From assembly GCA_947384955.1 (NCBI GenBank), contig CANDJC010000017.1, forward strand, positions 1 through 51,164: a stretch of 51,164 nt of DNA, in the 5' to 3' direction. Both the position numbers and the translations under genes were made by a program. Each line of letters starts with the position of its first letter. Positions within the stretch are counted from its first letter, which is position 1. This document shows positions 7,681 to 15,324 of the stretch, one piece after another. The notes beneath the pieces were generated by a model that searched no databases, had not been told where the DNA came from, and worked only from the letters and a program-made list of their open reading frames with translations. Source of the DNA: an uncultured Eubacterium sp. GTDB lineage: Bacteria > Bacillota > Clostridia > Lachnospirales > Lachnospiraceae.

Positions 7681-8826
7681 ATGGTTAACCGTTTTGTACT
7701 GAATGGCGTTTCCTATCATGGAAAGGGAGCAATTGCTGAGATTCCTGGAATTATTAAAAGCAGAGGATTTAAAAAAGCGTTTATTGCAACTGACCCGGAC
7801 CTTGTGAAATTCGGCGTTACAAAGAAAGTAACAGACCTTTTAGACGCAGAGAACCTGGCTTATGAAATTTATTCCGGCATTAAGCCGAATCCGACAATCG
7901 AGAACGTGAAATCCGGCGTAGAGGCATATAAGAAATCGGGCGCTGACTATATGATTACAATTGGCGGCGGCTCTTCCATGGATACGGGAAAAGCCATTGG
8001 CATCATTATCAATAACCCGGAATTTGCAGACGTGCGTTCCTTAGAAGGCGTGGCGCCGACCAAAAATCCGACGGTCTTTACGATTGCCGTACCGACAACA
8101 GCGGGAACCGCAGCAGAAGCTACGATTAATTACGTTATTACAGATGTTGAAAAGAAACGTAAATTTGTCTGTGTCGATACCAATGATATCCCGAATGTTG
8201 CGGTCGTTGACCCGGATATGATGGCAGGCATGCCGAAAGGACTTACCGCGGCAACTGGAATGGATGCGCTGACCCACGCCATTGAAGGGTATACAACAAA
8301 AGCTGCCTGGGAGCTGGCTGACTGCCTGAACCTGGAGGCTATCCGCCTGATTGCAAGAAATCTGCGCCAGGCTGTTGAAAATGACCAGGAAGGACGGGAA
8401 GGCATGGCTTTAGGCCAGTACGTGACAGGCATGGCTTTTTCTAATGTCGGCCTTGGCATCGCGCATTCGATGGCGCATACACTCGGGGCTTCTTACGATA
8501 CGCCGCATGGCGTGGCATGTGCGATGATGCTTCCGATTGTGATGGAATATAACGCGCAGTGCAGCGGGGAAAAATACCGTGAGATTGCACGCGCGATGGG
8601 AGTGGAAGGCGTGGATAACATGACGCAGGAAGAATACCGGAATGCGGCAGTGGAGGCAGTGCGTGCATTGTCAAAGGATGTCGGAATTCCGCAGAAGCTG
8701 GAGGCTTTGAAGGAGGAAGATTTGGATTTTCTTGCGGAGTCCGCATTTGCAGATGCCTGCTGTCCGGGGAATCCGAGGGATACAAGCGTGGAAGATTTGA
8801 AAGAGCTGTTCCGTAAGATAATGTAG
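7681..8826 (+). CDS. fucO: Lactaldehyde reductase (1,2-propanediol oxidoreductase), iron-type alcohol dehydrogenase
   Basis: FucO reduces the L-lactaldehyde made by RhaD to 1,2-propanediol with NADH, disposing of electrons during anaerobic rhamnose use. The 381-residue product has the group III alcohol dehydrogenase cofactor motif GGGSSMDTGKAIGI. It also has the metal-ligand segments DALTHAIEGYTT, GIAHSMAHTLGA and DTPHGVACA. Its length equals that of E. coli FucO to within two residues. AAAGGAGG lies eight bases before the ATG. The gene ends with TAG, followed by 36 further sense codons in the same frame before a TAA (see findings) and then a terminator at 8958-8999 that closes the rhamnose unit. 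Confidence 0.94.
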   Translation: MVNRFVLNGVSYHGKGAIAEIPGIIKSRGFKKAFIATDPDLVKFGVTKKVTDLLDAENLAYEIYSGIKPNPTIENVKSGVEAYKKSGADYMITIGGGSSMDTGKAIGIIINNPEFADVRSLEGVAPTKNPTVFTIAVPTTAGTAAEATINYVITDVEKKRKFVCVDTNDIPNVAVVDPDMMAGMPKGLTAATGMDALTHAIEGYTTKAAWELADCLNLEAIRLIARNLRQAVENDQEGREGMALGQYVTGMAFSNVGLGIAHSMAHTLGASYDTPHGVACAMMLPIVMEYNAQCSGEKYREIARAMGVEGVDNMTQEEYRNAAVEAVRALSKDVGIPQKLEALKEEDLDFLAESAFADACCPGNPRDTSVEDLKELFRKIM

Positions 8827-8957
8827 GAAAATGCTGCTGAAACATATGCAAAACTGCAGATACAGTACATTTCTTTAAAAGCGCTGCTCAGCAGCCTTGG
8901 TGTAAACATGGCAGAAATTGACAGAATCAAAGAATAACAGCATAACCGTTAAACCAG

Positions 8958-8999
8958 AGTGTAAAGTCTGCTGAATTGCCAGGGCTTTACACTTTTTTT
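8958..8999 (+). terminator. Rho-independent terminator closing the rhamnose operon
   Basis: AGTGTAAAG (8958-8966) pairs exactly with CTTTACACT (8985-8993), and the T-run continues to 8999. Confidence 0.85.
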
Positions 9000-9084
9000 G
9001 TGCTTTGGCTTGCCGGCTCTTCGTTTTCTGTTTCTGAATTCGGGAGGCTGCGGATGGCTGCCAGAAAAGTTTTCCCAAAACAGA

Positions 9085-9112
9085 TGATTTTTTCTAAAAC
9101 ATGCCGTATAAT
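9085..9112 (+). promoter_or_regulatory. Possible promoter for the DUF3788 gene
   Basis: A consensus TATAAT lies at 9107-9112, 34 bases before the start at 9146. The only -35 candidate, TGATTT at 9085-9090 with a 16-base spacer, is poor. Confidence 0.4.
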
Positions 9113-9145
9113 GAGAATACAGCGAACACAGAGGGGGTGAAGGAT

Positions 9146-9565
9146 ATGCTGGATTTGCTGAATAAAGATTCGGCGCCGGTTTTAGAAGAAATTGCGCAGT
9201 ACATCAGAAATCCGCTTTTTATGCAGTTTTGTACACAGCTGAAACAGAAATATCAGTGCATGGAAAAAATAGAATTCAGTTCCTGCAGCTGGGAAAAGGG
9301 ATGGAATGTGAAATTTAAAAAATCTGGAAAGACCTTATGCACCATTTATCCAAGAGAAGGATATTTTACAGTTATGACGGTGATTGGGAAAAAGGAAAAA
9401 GATGCGGCTGAGGCCATACTGCCGGAATGTGATGCCGGGCTGCAGGAAATTTATGCACAGACCAAAGAAGGAAACGGGCAGAAATGGCTGATGACGGACT
9501 TAGAAGACGACGGACAGCTGTACCGCGATATTTTCCGCCTGATTGAGATTCGCAGAAAGAGCTGA
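9146..9565 (+). CDS. DUF3788 family protein
   Basis: The product has 139 residues and looks like a soluble cytoplasmic protein with no signal peptide or membrane segment. The pattern is that of DUF3788 proteins of Firmicutes: CSWEKGWNVKFKKSGKTLCTIYPREGYFTVMTVIG, given here as two blocks (CSWEKGWNVKFKK, then LCTIYPREGYFTVMTVIG), and the C-terminal WLMTDLEDDGQLYRDIFRLI. The family's function is unknown. The ATG at 9146 is preceded by GGGGGTGAAGG. An in-frame ATG at 9101 lies inside the likely promoter and is less likely. The next gene begins 58 bases downstream with no terminator between, so the two may be co-transcribed. Confidence 0.75.
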   Translation: MLDLLNKDSAPVLEEIAQYIRNPLFMQFCTQLKQKYQCMEKIEFSSCSWEKGWNVKFKKSGKTLCTIYPREGYFTVMTVIGKKEKDAAEAILPECDAGLQEIYAQTKEGNGQKWLMTDLEDDGQLYRDIFRLIEIRRKS

Positions 9566-9622
9566 ACACTGTTCGGAAAGACGACGGGCAGAAGAGAGGA
9601 AGCAGAGAGGAGAAGTGTATTG

Positions 9623-10624
9623 ATGGAGAAGGAATTTTTACAAAGAGGGCCTGTGCTGAATCAAAAAGGACACCCGAATCCGGGATATTCCAAAAAAAGT
9701 CTGTTAGTGTATGACAGAAAGGACATAAAAGCCGCACCATGGAGAAGGAAGGAGTGGGATTTTTACCAGGTATCGAATCAGCATCTGTGTCTGCAGTTTA
9801 CCATCGGGCATGCAGCTTATGCAGGGCAGGTGAGCCTGATGCTGTTTGATTTTGTAAAAGGAGAGAAATATCTGGACCTCAGCCAGATGCTTGTGCTGCC
9901 GTTTAACCGCCTGCATATGCCGTGTGATGCAGAAAAAAGCCATGTACTGTCCTATGACAAAGACGGTGTGTTTATGAAATTTGAAGTTAAAAAAGAGGTA
10001 CGAAGGCTCAGATGCAGATGGAACGATGTACAGGCGGAGATTTATCTGAAACGCTGCTGTCCTGATTCGCTGGTGATTAATGTGCCTTTTGATGAAAACC
10101 CGCGTGCTTTTTATTACAATCAGAAAATAAACTGTATGACTGCAGAAGGCTATGTCCGTACGAAAGAGAAAGAATGGAGGTTTGAGAGAAAGGATTCTTT
10201 CGGGCTGCTGGACTGGGGACGCGGTGTGTGGCCATTTCATAACGAATGGTACTGGAGCAACGGCACCGGATATCTGGACGGAGTTATGTTTGGATTTAAT
10301 TTAGGATGCGGATTTGGAAACACGGATACGGCAAGTGAGAATATGCTTTTTTATGATGGAAAAGGGCATAAGCTTGGGAAGGTTAGCTTTACGCTTGGAA
10401 AAGACTATATGCAGCCCTGGCGGCTGACAGACCGGGAAGGAAGGCTGGACCTTGTGTTTAAACCGTCTTATGACAGGACGACTGCGGTAAAAATGCTGTG
10501 GGTCGATAACTGCTGCCATCAGATGTTTGGGACATTTAGCGGAAAGGCTGTGCTGGATGACGGGAGAGTTCTGGAAGTAAAGGACGTGGTTTCCTTTGCA
10601 GAGCATGCGGTAAACAACTGGTAA
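9623..10624 (+). CDS. DUF2804 family protein
   Basis: The 333-residue product resembles DUF2804 proteins, which form two beta-rich lobes related to lipocalin-like or CrtC-like folds and have no established activity. Typical segments are the start RGPVLNQKGHPNPGYSKKSL, the central SFGLLDWGRGVWPFHNEWYW and the end CHQMFGTFSGKAVLDDGRVL. There is no signal peptide, so it probably acts in the cytoplasm. GAGGAGAAG lies about ten bases before the ATG at 9623, and a TTG three bases earlier would add one residue. After the stop there are 102 bases of no clear content before the decayed gene on the other strand. Confidence 0.8.
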   Translation: MEKEFLQRGPVLNQKGHPNPGYSKKSLLVYDRKDIKAAPWRRKEWDFYQVSNQHLCLQFTIGHAAYAGQVSLMLFDFVKGEKYLDLSQMLVLPFNRLHMPCDAEKSHVLSYDKDGVFMKFEVKKEVRRLRCRWNDVQAEIYLKRCCPDSLVINVPFDENPRAFYYNQKINCMTAEGYVRTKEKEWRFERKDSFGLLDWGRGVWPFHNEWYWSNGTGYLDGVMFGFNLGCGFGNTDTASENMLFYDGKGHKLGKVSFTLGKDYMQPWRLTDREGRLDLVFKPSYDRTTAVKMLWVDNCCHQMFGTFSGKAVLDDGRVLEVKDVVSFAEHAVNNW

Positions 10625-10726
10625 ACCGGATGATAAAACGGCAGTATGGATAGCAGTCTGGCGAAGCAGATATTGCTGGCCAAAAGAGCTGCATGGCCGC
10701 CAAAATCTGCTTTGCAGGAATGTGAA

Positions 10727-11616
10727 TCAGGAATTTATATTTAAAATCTCTGCCTCACAGCTGTGTTTTTTGTTCTTTTTATCATACGATATGCCGACAG
10801 CAAGAATTCGTCCGGTATATTTTTGCTTTTCTCCCGGCTTTGCCTGGAATTTCATTGCATAACGGCGGTCTTTAAGCTGCTGAAGAGCAATTCACCGTAT
10901 TTTTCTTCCGAGGCCATGGTATATTCGCAAAACATGTTCAGTTCAGAGCCGCTTGAATATTTGGCAATCGGAAGAATGCCTGTCATATAAACAAGCTCTG
11001 CATAAGGCTGGTCTTTGAAAAGACTGCTTAGAAAATCCAGGAAAGCAGCCTTATCTTTTTCAGTAATAAAATCACGATGAAAGATAAAGTCCCACTCGTC
11101 CAGAACGAAAATGAATTTTTCGCTGTTTCCGAATTCGAGAATGCTGTTAAATGCATCCCATAATGCATCATTTTCTTCAATCGGAGCATCAGGAAATTCC
11201 CGTATCAGGTCATGCAGCAGCCTTTTTTTAATACGGGATATATACTGTGTGTAAGAACTGCATTCGTCAGGAAGCTCGTTAAACATGATGTGCACTACAT
11301 TGTGTTTATTCAGGTGTGTTTCATACCACGGATAAGCGGACACGGCCAGGCCCTGAAACAATGCATGGCTGTCTGCGCCTTTTCCAAAGTAAGCGGAAAT
11401 CATACTGGCGGCCATCGTTTTTCCGAAACGCCGGGGTCTTGTGATGCAGATGTATTTGATATCCCTGCCCTGTGCTGCGCAGTCTGCTGCCGGATTCTGA
11501 CAGCCCAGCGCCGGAATCAGTTCGGCTATCAGCTGGCTTTTATCGGCAAAGTATCTGGCAGAACGGTTTTCCTGAAACATTAAATACGGTTTTTGGCTGT
11601 TTAAATATACGCCCAT
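10727..11616 (-). pseudogene. AAA-ATPase-like / PD-(D/E)XK gene with internal deletion and frameshift
   Basis: Reading from 11616, about 245 residues encode a good AAA-ATPase-like domain. It has a RPRRFGKT Walker A-like loop, FIFVLDEWDFIF as Walker B and AYAELVYMTGILPIAKYSSG-type sequence up to ASEEKYGE. Near 10889-10894 this frame leaves the family and hits a stop at 10852. In another frame the sequence resumes as the family's typical C-terminal end: ALQQLKDRRYAMKF, then YTGRILAVGISYDKKNKKHS, ending at 10727. Roughly 250 residues, including the nuclease catalytic residues, are missing between the two parts. An ATPase-only 254-residue product remains possible. No palindromic element lies upstream of this copy. 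Confidence 0.8.
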
Positions 11617-11734
11617 TGGTATGTCCTTTCGAAAAATACGCCAAATCAGATGCGTTTATGTTTTCATTATAGCCTGTTTTATGGAGGGTGTAAAGGACTG
11701 GATTTCCCTTTGCTTTTTTAGTTTATAATTCGGG

Positions 11735-11763
11735 TTGTGCGGATGAAATAAATCGTGTATAAT
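11735..11763 (+). promoter_or_regulatory. Promoter of the SIR2/DUF262 pair
   Basis: TTGTGC (11735-11740), a 17-base spacer and a consensus TATAAT (11758-11763) lie about 75 bases before the start at 11840. Confidence 0.55.
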
Positions 11764-11839
11764 TGAACTATAGATGCTGTCATGCGATAACGAGGAAACC
11801 AATACAGAGGAGTTTCAGAAAATTTTTGGGGAAAAAATA

Positions 11840-12868
11840 ATGAAAGATGTATTAATCGTATTAGGAAATGGATTTTCGATAGATTTTGTAAATTTTATTC
11901 AAAAAAAAGAAAAGATAAATTTAACAAATCTGTTTTGTAATGGAGATAAAGTATTATGGCCGGCGGATAACTATCCAGGATTTTTGTCAAAATACAGATG
12001 TCCGGCGCTGTGGGAGTTAGGAGCAAGACCAAACAGTGATGCAGCGCAGTCAGCAAAAATTATAGAAGATATCATTACATGTGCAAATGTAAGTGCATCT
12101 TCGGAACATCCTGCAATCAATAGTGAAAATACGAATGTATATATAAGAGCATATCATGAACTTGTTATATATTTGAAATATTTGTTTATATATTATAATG
12201 GATTGATTTGTGATGCGGATTTTGATAAAGCAATCACTGACAAGTGGGGATGGGCACAGATGATAAAAAATCTGAGTGTGTCATCTGAGGTTGAATCTGT
12301 TACAATTATTACATATAATTATGATATTATTTTAGAAAGGCTTCTGGATAGAATGAACATTGAATTTCAGATGGCAGGATTTCAGACTGTACAAAAGAAA
12401 TTCAGCATTATAAAACCTCATGGCTCCATAGGCTTTCGTTCCAAAAAGATATATGATAAACAGTCCTTTTCTATCAAATATAACAGAGATTCCTTAGGCG
12501 GTTCGCTGGAAGATTTAGTTTTTGATTTAGATGCCGGTTATGAAAAAATTTCAAACATAAATACAATGATTCCGCCTGCTGGTGAATCTGGACGGTATAA
12601 GCTTTTCTGGTCAAAAATATTAAAAGAGCAGGCGGTAGAGGCTGCATGCAGACTGCAGGATGATGATGATGTCATTTATGGAGGAATATCATATTGTAAT
12701 GTAGACAGAGGAGAAATCGATGAACAGATTATATGCTTGAATTCAGATGTAAATTTCAGAATTATAAATCCAGATTCTAAAAGTACATTTTGTGCTGTTA
12801 TTTCAAGTTTATTCAAACAGTATATACATTATACGCAGTCAGAAGTGTTAGGAGGGCTATATAAATGA
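11840..12868 (+). CDS. SIR2-like NAD-binding domain protein, candidate defence effector
   Basis: The 342-residue product starts MKDVLIVLGNGFSIDF, with the nucleotide-binding GNGF loop at residues 9-12. TYNYDIILERLL places N160 and D162 where SIR2-like proteins have the catalytic Asn. KPHGSIGF gives H194 where they have the catalytic His. In phage-defence systems such domains usually hydrolyse NAD+ to stop infection. AbiH-type proteins share a similar GNGF start and are the main alternative. I preferred the ATG at 11840, with a weak GGGGA site, because the family begins right at the GNGF strand. The in-frame ATG at 11774 would add 22 residues. The stop overlaps the next start as ATGA, so the two are translationally coupled. 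The gene is visibly richer in A+T than its neighbours, suggesting transfer. Confidence 0.75.
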   Translation: MKDVLIVLGNGFSIDFVNFIQKKEKINLTNLFCNGDKVLWPADNYPGFLSKYRCPALWELGARPNSDAAQSAKIIEDIITCANVSASSEHPAINSENTNVYIRAYHELVIYLKYLFIYYNGLICDADFDKAITDKWGWAQMIKNLSVSSEVESVTIITYNYDIILERLLDRMNIEFQMAGFQTVQKKFSIIKPHGSIGFRSKKIYDKQSFSIKYNRDSLGGSLEDLVFDLDAGYEKISNINTMIPPAGESGRYKLFWSKILKEQAVEAACRLQDDDDVIYGGISYCNVDRGEIDEQIICLNSDVNFRIINPDSKSTFCAVISSLFKQYIHYTQSEVLGGLYK

Positions 12869-13914
12869 TAGATTTTTTGGATATGGACAGCAATAAACTG
12901 GTCATTTCTGAGTTTTATGAAAATGATAAAGCTGGAAAATATGAATATTCTACAGTGTATCAAAGAGAAAAGGTTTGGAGCGAAGATAAAAAAAGTTTTT
13001 TAATTGATTCTATTTTGAAAAATTATCCAATCCCGCCAGTTTTTTTTCGCATGAAGATTGACCCTGACACAGGAATTACCAAATATGATGTGATTGATGG
13101 CAAACAGAGACTGACGACAATCAGGGATTTTGTAGATGGCAAGATAAATCTGCCAGAAGATTTTGGAGATGATTCTATTGGAAATCCAGAATTAAATGGT
13201 GCGTCATTTGAAGATTTGGATAAATTAGATAAATATAAAAAACAGTTTTGGAGATACCGGATACCGATTATATTTATTGAAACAGAAGATAATGCACTTA
13301 TAAAGAATGTATTCGACAGGCTGAATCGAAATGGAGAGCCTTTGGCAGCGCAGGAACTAAGGCATGCACAATTTAGTGAAACAGCATTTTATAAATTGAT
13401 AGAAACATTAGCATCCAGACATGTCTGGAAAGAATACTTTGATGATGTTCTGGAAGTTGACAGAATGGAAGATAAAGAATTTACTTCTGAGTTATTAATC
13501 TTAATGCTTGAAAATAAAATACTGTCATATACAAAAGAAACTCTGGATGAGTATTATAAAAAGTGGTCAGATGTTGAGGCAGAGGAAATTGAAAAGAAAT
13601 ATACTGATGTAATGGAATATATTTTTAAAATGAAACTGGATTATAGTCCCCGCCTGGCACGCGTGAGTCACTTGTATGCTATCTGGGCACTTGCGGTACT
13701 AGCCTGCGAGCAGGATATAGATTCGCAGCAGCTGGGAAGAACTGTTAATAGTTTTTATCATGCATATTTTTCGAAGGAGAAAGGCAGCTGTTTTGAGAAT
13801 TATAAAAGAAGTATGAGTTCTTCTACCAAAGAAGCATCCAGCCGGAGAAGAAGGGTCAGGGCATTGTTAGATTTTTGCAGTAATAAAGGAATTCGTATGA
13901 AAATGACATTATAA
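12865..13914 (+). CDS. DUF262 domain protein (GmrS/ParB-like), partner of the SIR2-like protein
   Basis: The 349-residue product has a clear DUF262 N-terminal domain. It shows TVYQREKVWSEDKKSFLIDS near residue 31, KYPIPPVFF-like NYPIPPVFFRMK, then YDVIDGKQRLTTIRDF with the family's DG(K/Q)QR motif near residue 75, and FDRLNRNGEPLAAQELRHAQ near residue 150. DUF262 is the nucleotide-binding and nuclease-associated part of type IV restriction enzymes (GmrSD, BrxU) and of SspE-like effectors. No DUF1524/HNH nuclease motif is visible in the mostly helical C-terminal half. It shares the A+T-rich composition of the SIR2-like gene and starts inside that gene's stop codon. A terminator follows at 13984-14027. 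Confidence 0.85.
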   Translation: MIDFLDMDSNKLVISEFYENDKAGKYEYSTVYQREKVWSEDKKSFLIDSILKNYPIPPVFFRMKIDPDTGITKYDVIDGKQRLTTIRDFVDGKINLPEDFGDDSIGNPELNGASFEDLDKLDKYKKQFWRYRIPIIFIETEDNALIKNVFDRLNRNGEPLAAQELRHAQFSETAFYKLIETLASRHVWKEYFDDVLEVDRMEDKEFTSELLILMLENKILSYTKETLDEYYKKWSDVEAEEIEKKYTDVMEYIFKMKLDYSPRLARVSHLYAIWALAVLACEQDIDSQQLGRTVNSFYHAYFSKEKGSCFENYKRSMSSSTKEASSRRRRVRALLDFCSNKGIRMKMTL

Positions 13915-13983
13915 TCTTTTTTCTTTAGCAGTCAGCATTCTCTATCAAAATTAAAAATAAGTAACAGTATTCACAATATCGGG

Positions 13984-14027
13984 CTGTGCAGAAAAGGGTT
14001 TTTCATCTTCTCTGCACAGTCTCTTTA
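13984..14027 (+). terminator. Terminator after the SIR2/DUF262 pair
   Basis: CTGTGCAGA (13984-13992) pairs exactly with TCTGCACAG (14011-14019), followed by a T-rich tract. Confidence 0.75.
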
Positions 14028-14046
14028 TATTTTATATCCGGCCTAT

Positions 14047-14086
14047 AAGCATCGTATCAAAAAGTGTACTTTTTGATACGATGCTT
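14047..14086. repeat. 40-bp palindrome, left member of a pair before tadZ
   Basis: Two perfect 19-base arms, beginning AAGCATCGTATCAAAAAGT, flank a 2-base centre. The core shares TATCAAAAAGT-NN-AC(T/C)TTTTGATA with the palindrome at 14168-14195. The stem is A+T-rich and lacks a T-run after it, so an operator or recombination site fits better than a terminator. Confidence 0.7.
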
Positions 14087-14167
14087 GTCTTTGCTTACTC
14101 TACCACATATACTTGTCAAAATCAATCACTTTATCCAAATTTTTGTAATTTTATGCATCTTTTGCAG

Positions 14168-14195
14168 ACTATCAAAAAGTACACCTTTTGATAGT
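14168..14195. repeat. 28-bp palindrome, right member of a pair before tadZ
   Basis: Arms ACTATCAAAA and TTTTGATAGT enclose AGTACACC. The centre is 115 bp from that of the first palindrome, close to 11 helical turns. It lies 67 bases upstream of tadZ. The stretch between and around the pair (13915-14262) holds no gene that I can support. Confidence 0.65.
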
Positions 14196-14262
14196 TCTGA
14201 TTCGAATCCTTTCGGATACGGCCGGAAATTGTCAAAAAGAGGTCAGAAAAAGGAGAAAAAAG

Positions 14263-15324
14263 ATGATACTAAAACTTGCAGCTGCAGCCGCAGACCGCAG
14301 TTATGTACAAAGACTGATGCGTGCGCTGGAAGAATATGATAATCTGCGCCTGTCTGTTTTTACAGACCAGGAGAGTCTGAAGCTGTCGCTTGCAGACAGA
14401 AAATATGATGTGCTGCTGTTTGACCCGGCTTTTTATGACCCGCAGGCATTTCAAAATGCCGTGACACTGCCAGTTCTGCTTCTGGATGAAAATTATATCC
14501 TGCCAGAATATTTAAAGGATTTTGCTAAAATCAGCCGCTATCAGAGGGTGAGTCAGATATACAAAAGGGTTTTGGAACTGTATTCTGAAAAGGCAGGCAG
14601 CGCCGGGAATCTATCAGAAACAGGCAGGGCCGGGGCAGCGGCATTTTATTCTCCGGCTGGCGGTACGGGAAAAACAACGCTGGCACTGGCCTGTGCGGCA
14701 AGGCTGGCGGCACAGGGAGTAAGGGTCTGTTATCTGAATTTTGAGGAAGCTGCATCGGAAGAGTGTTATCTTCCGCAGAAGGCGGAGCGCGGGCTTTCGG
14801 AGCTTTTAGGATGTCTCGGGGAGAATCTGAATTTTTCAATGAAGCTGCAGGGACTGCTGCAGAATAAAGGAGAAAATCTGTATTACCTGAATCACTTTGA
14901 TTCTCCGAATGATTTTTATGAAATGAAGGAAGAGGAGCTTGAAAAGCTGATGGAGGTCATTCAGGGCAGCGGGTTTTTTGATGCAGCTGTTATGGATTTG
15001 GGATGCAGCATGGAGCGTAAAAATCAGAAGCTGTTTGAACTGGCAGATACGATTGTGCTGGTGGAAGGATGCGGGAGGACGGCTGAGAGCAAGCAGAAGA
15101 TTTTCTATAATCAGATGCACATTCTGAATGCATACAGGGAGAAGATGGTGCGCGTGATTAATTTTGACACAGGAGAAAAACCCTCGCAAGAATCGGAGAT
15201 TCCGGTAATTGGGCGTATAAAAAGAATGGCGGAGTCCGATACGGCTCTGCTGGCTGATGCACTGGCACAGGGACCATATCTGAAGGCCGTTGCAGATGCA
15301 GTATATGGAAAGGAACGGGCATAA
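14263..15324 (+). CDS. tadZ: TadZ/CpaE-like ATPase of the Tad pilus
   Basis: TadZ proteins localise the Tad pilus machine and combine a receiver-like N-terminal domain with a MinD/ParA-like ATPase. In this 353-residue product the first 110 residues look receiver-like (KYDVLLFDPAFYD near residue 48). The ATPase half opens with FYSPAGGTGKTTLALACA, with K137 in the Walker A loop. The second MinD-type part, AVMDLGCS near residue 245, is also present. The ATG at 14263 has AAGGAG at 14250-14255. In-frame starts from 14188 lack a site. It overlaps tadA by one base, which points to coupled translation and opens the Tad operon. Confidence 0.85.
   Translation: MILKLAAAAADRSYVQRLMRALEEYDNLRLSVFTDQESLKLSLADRKYDVLLFDPAFYDPQAFQNAVTLPVLLLDENYILPEYLKDFAKISRYQRVSQIYKRVLELYSEKAGSAGNLSETGRAGAAAFYSPAGGTGKTTLALACAARLAAQGVRVCYLNFEEAASEECYLPQKAERGLSELLGCLGENLNFSMKLQGLLQNKGENLYYLNHFDSPNDFYEMKEEELEKLMEVIQGSGFFDAAVMDLGCSMERKNQKLFELADTIVLVEGCGRTAESKQKIFYNQMHILNAYREKMVRVINFDTGEKPSQESEIPVIGRIKRMAESDTALLADALAQGPYLKAVADAVYGKERA

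Noticed and set aside
14047-14086. First palindrome before tadZ as a transcription terminator
   Set aside because: The stem is A+T-rich, no T-run follows, and a better terminator lies 20 bases upstream. The second site with the same core points to a binding site.
14196-14235. A GATTCGAATCC stretch resembling a tRNA T-arm
   Set aside because: The flanking bases do not pair as a T-stem and no acceptor or anticodon arm surrounds it.
13915-14262. A cyclic-di-GMP riboswitch before the pilus operon
   Set aside because: I looked because such riboswitches control pili in Clostridia, but no recognisable conserved core was present.
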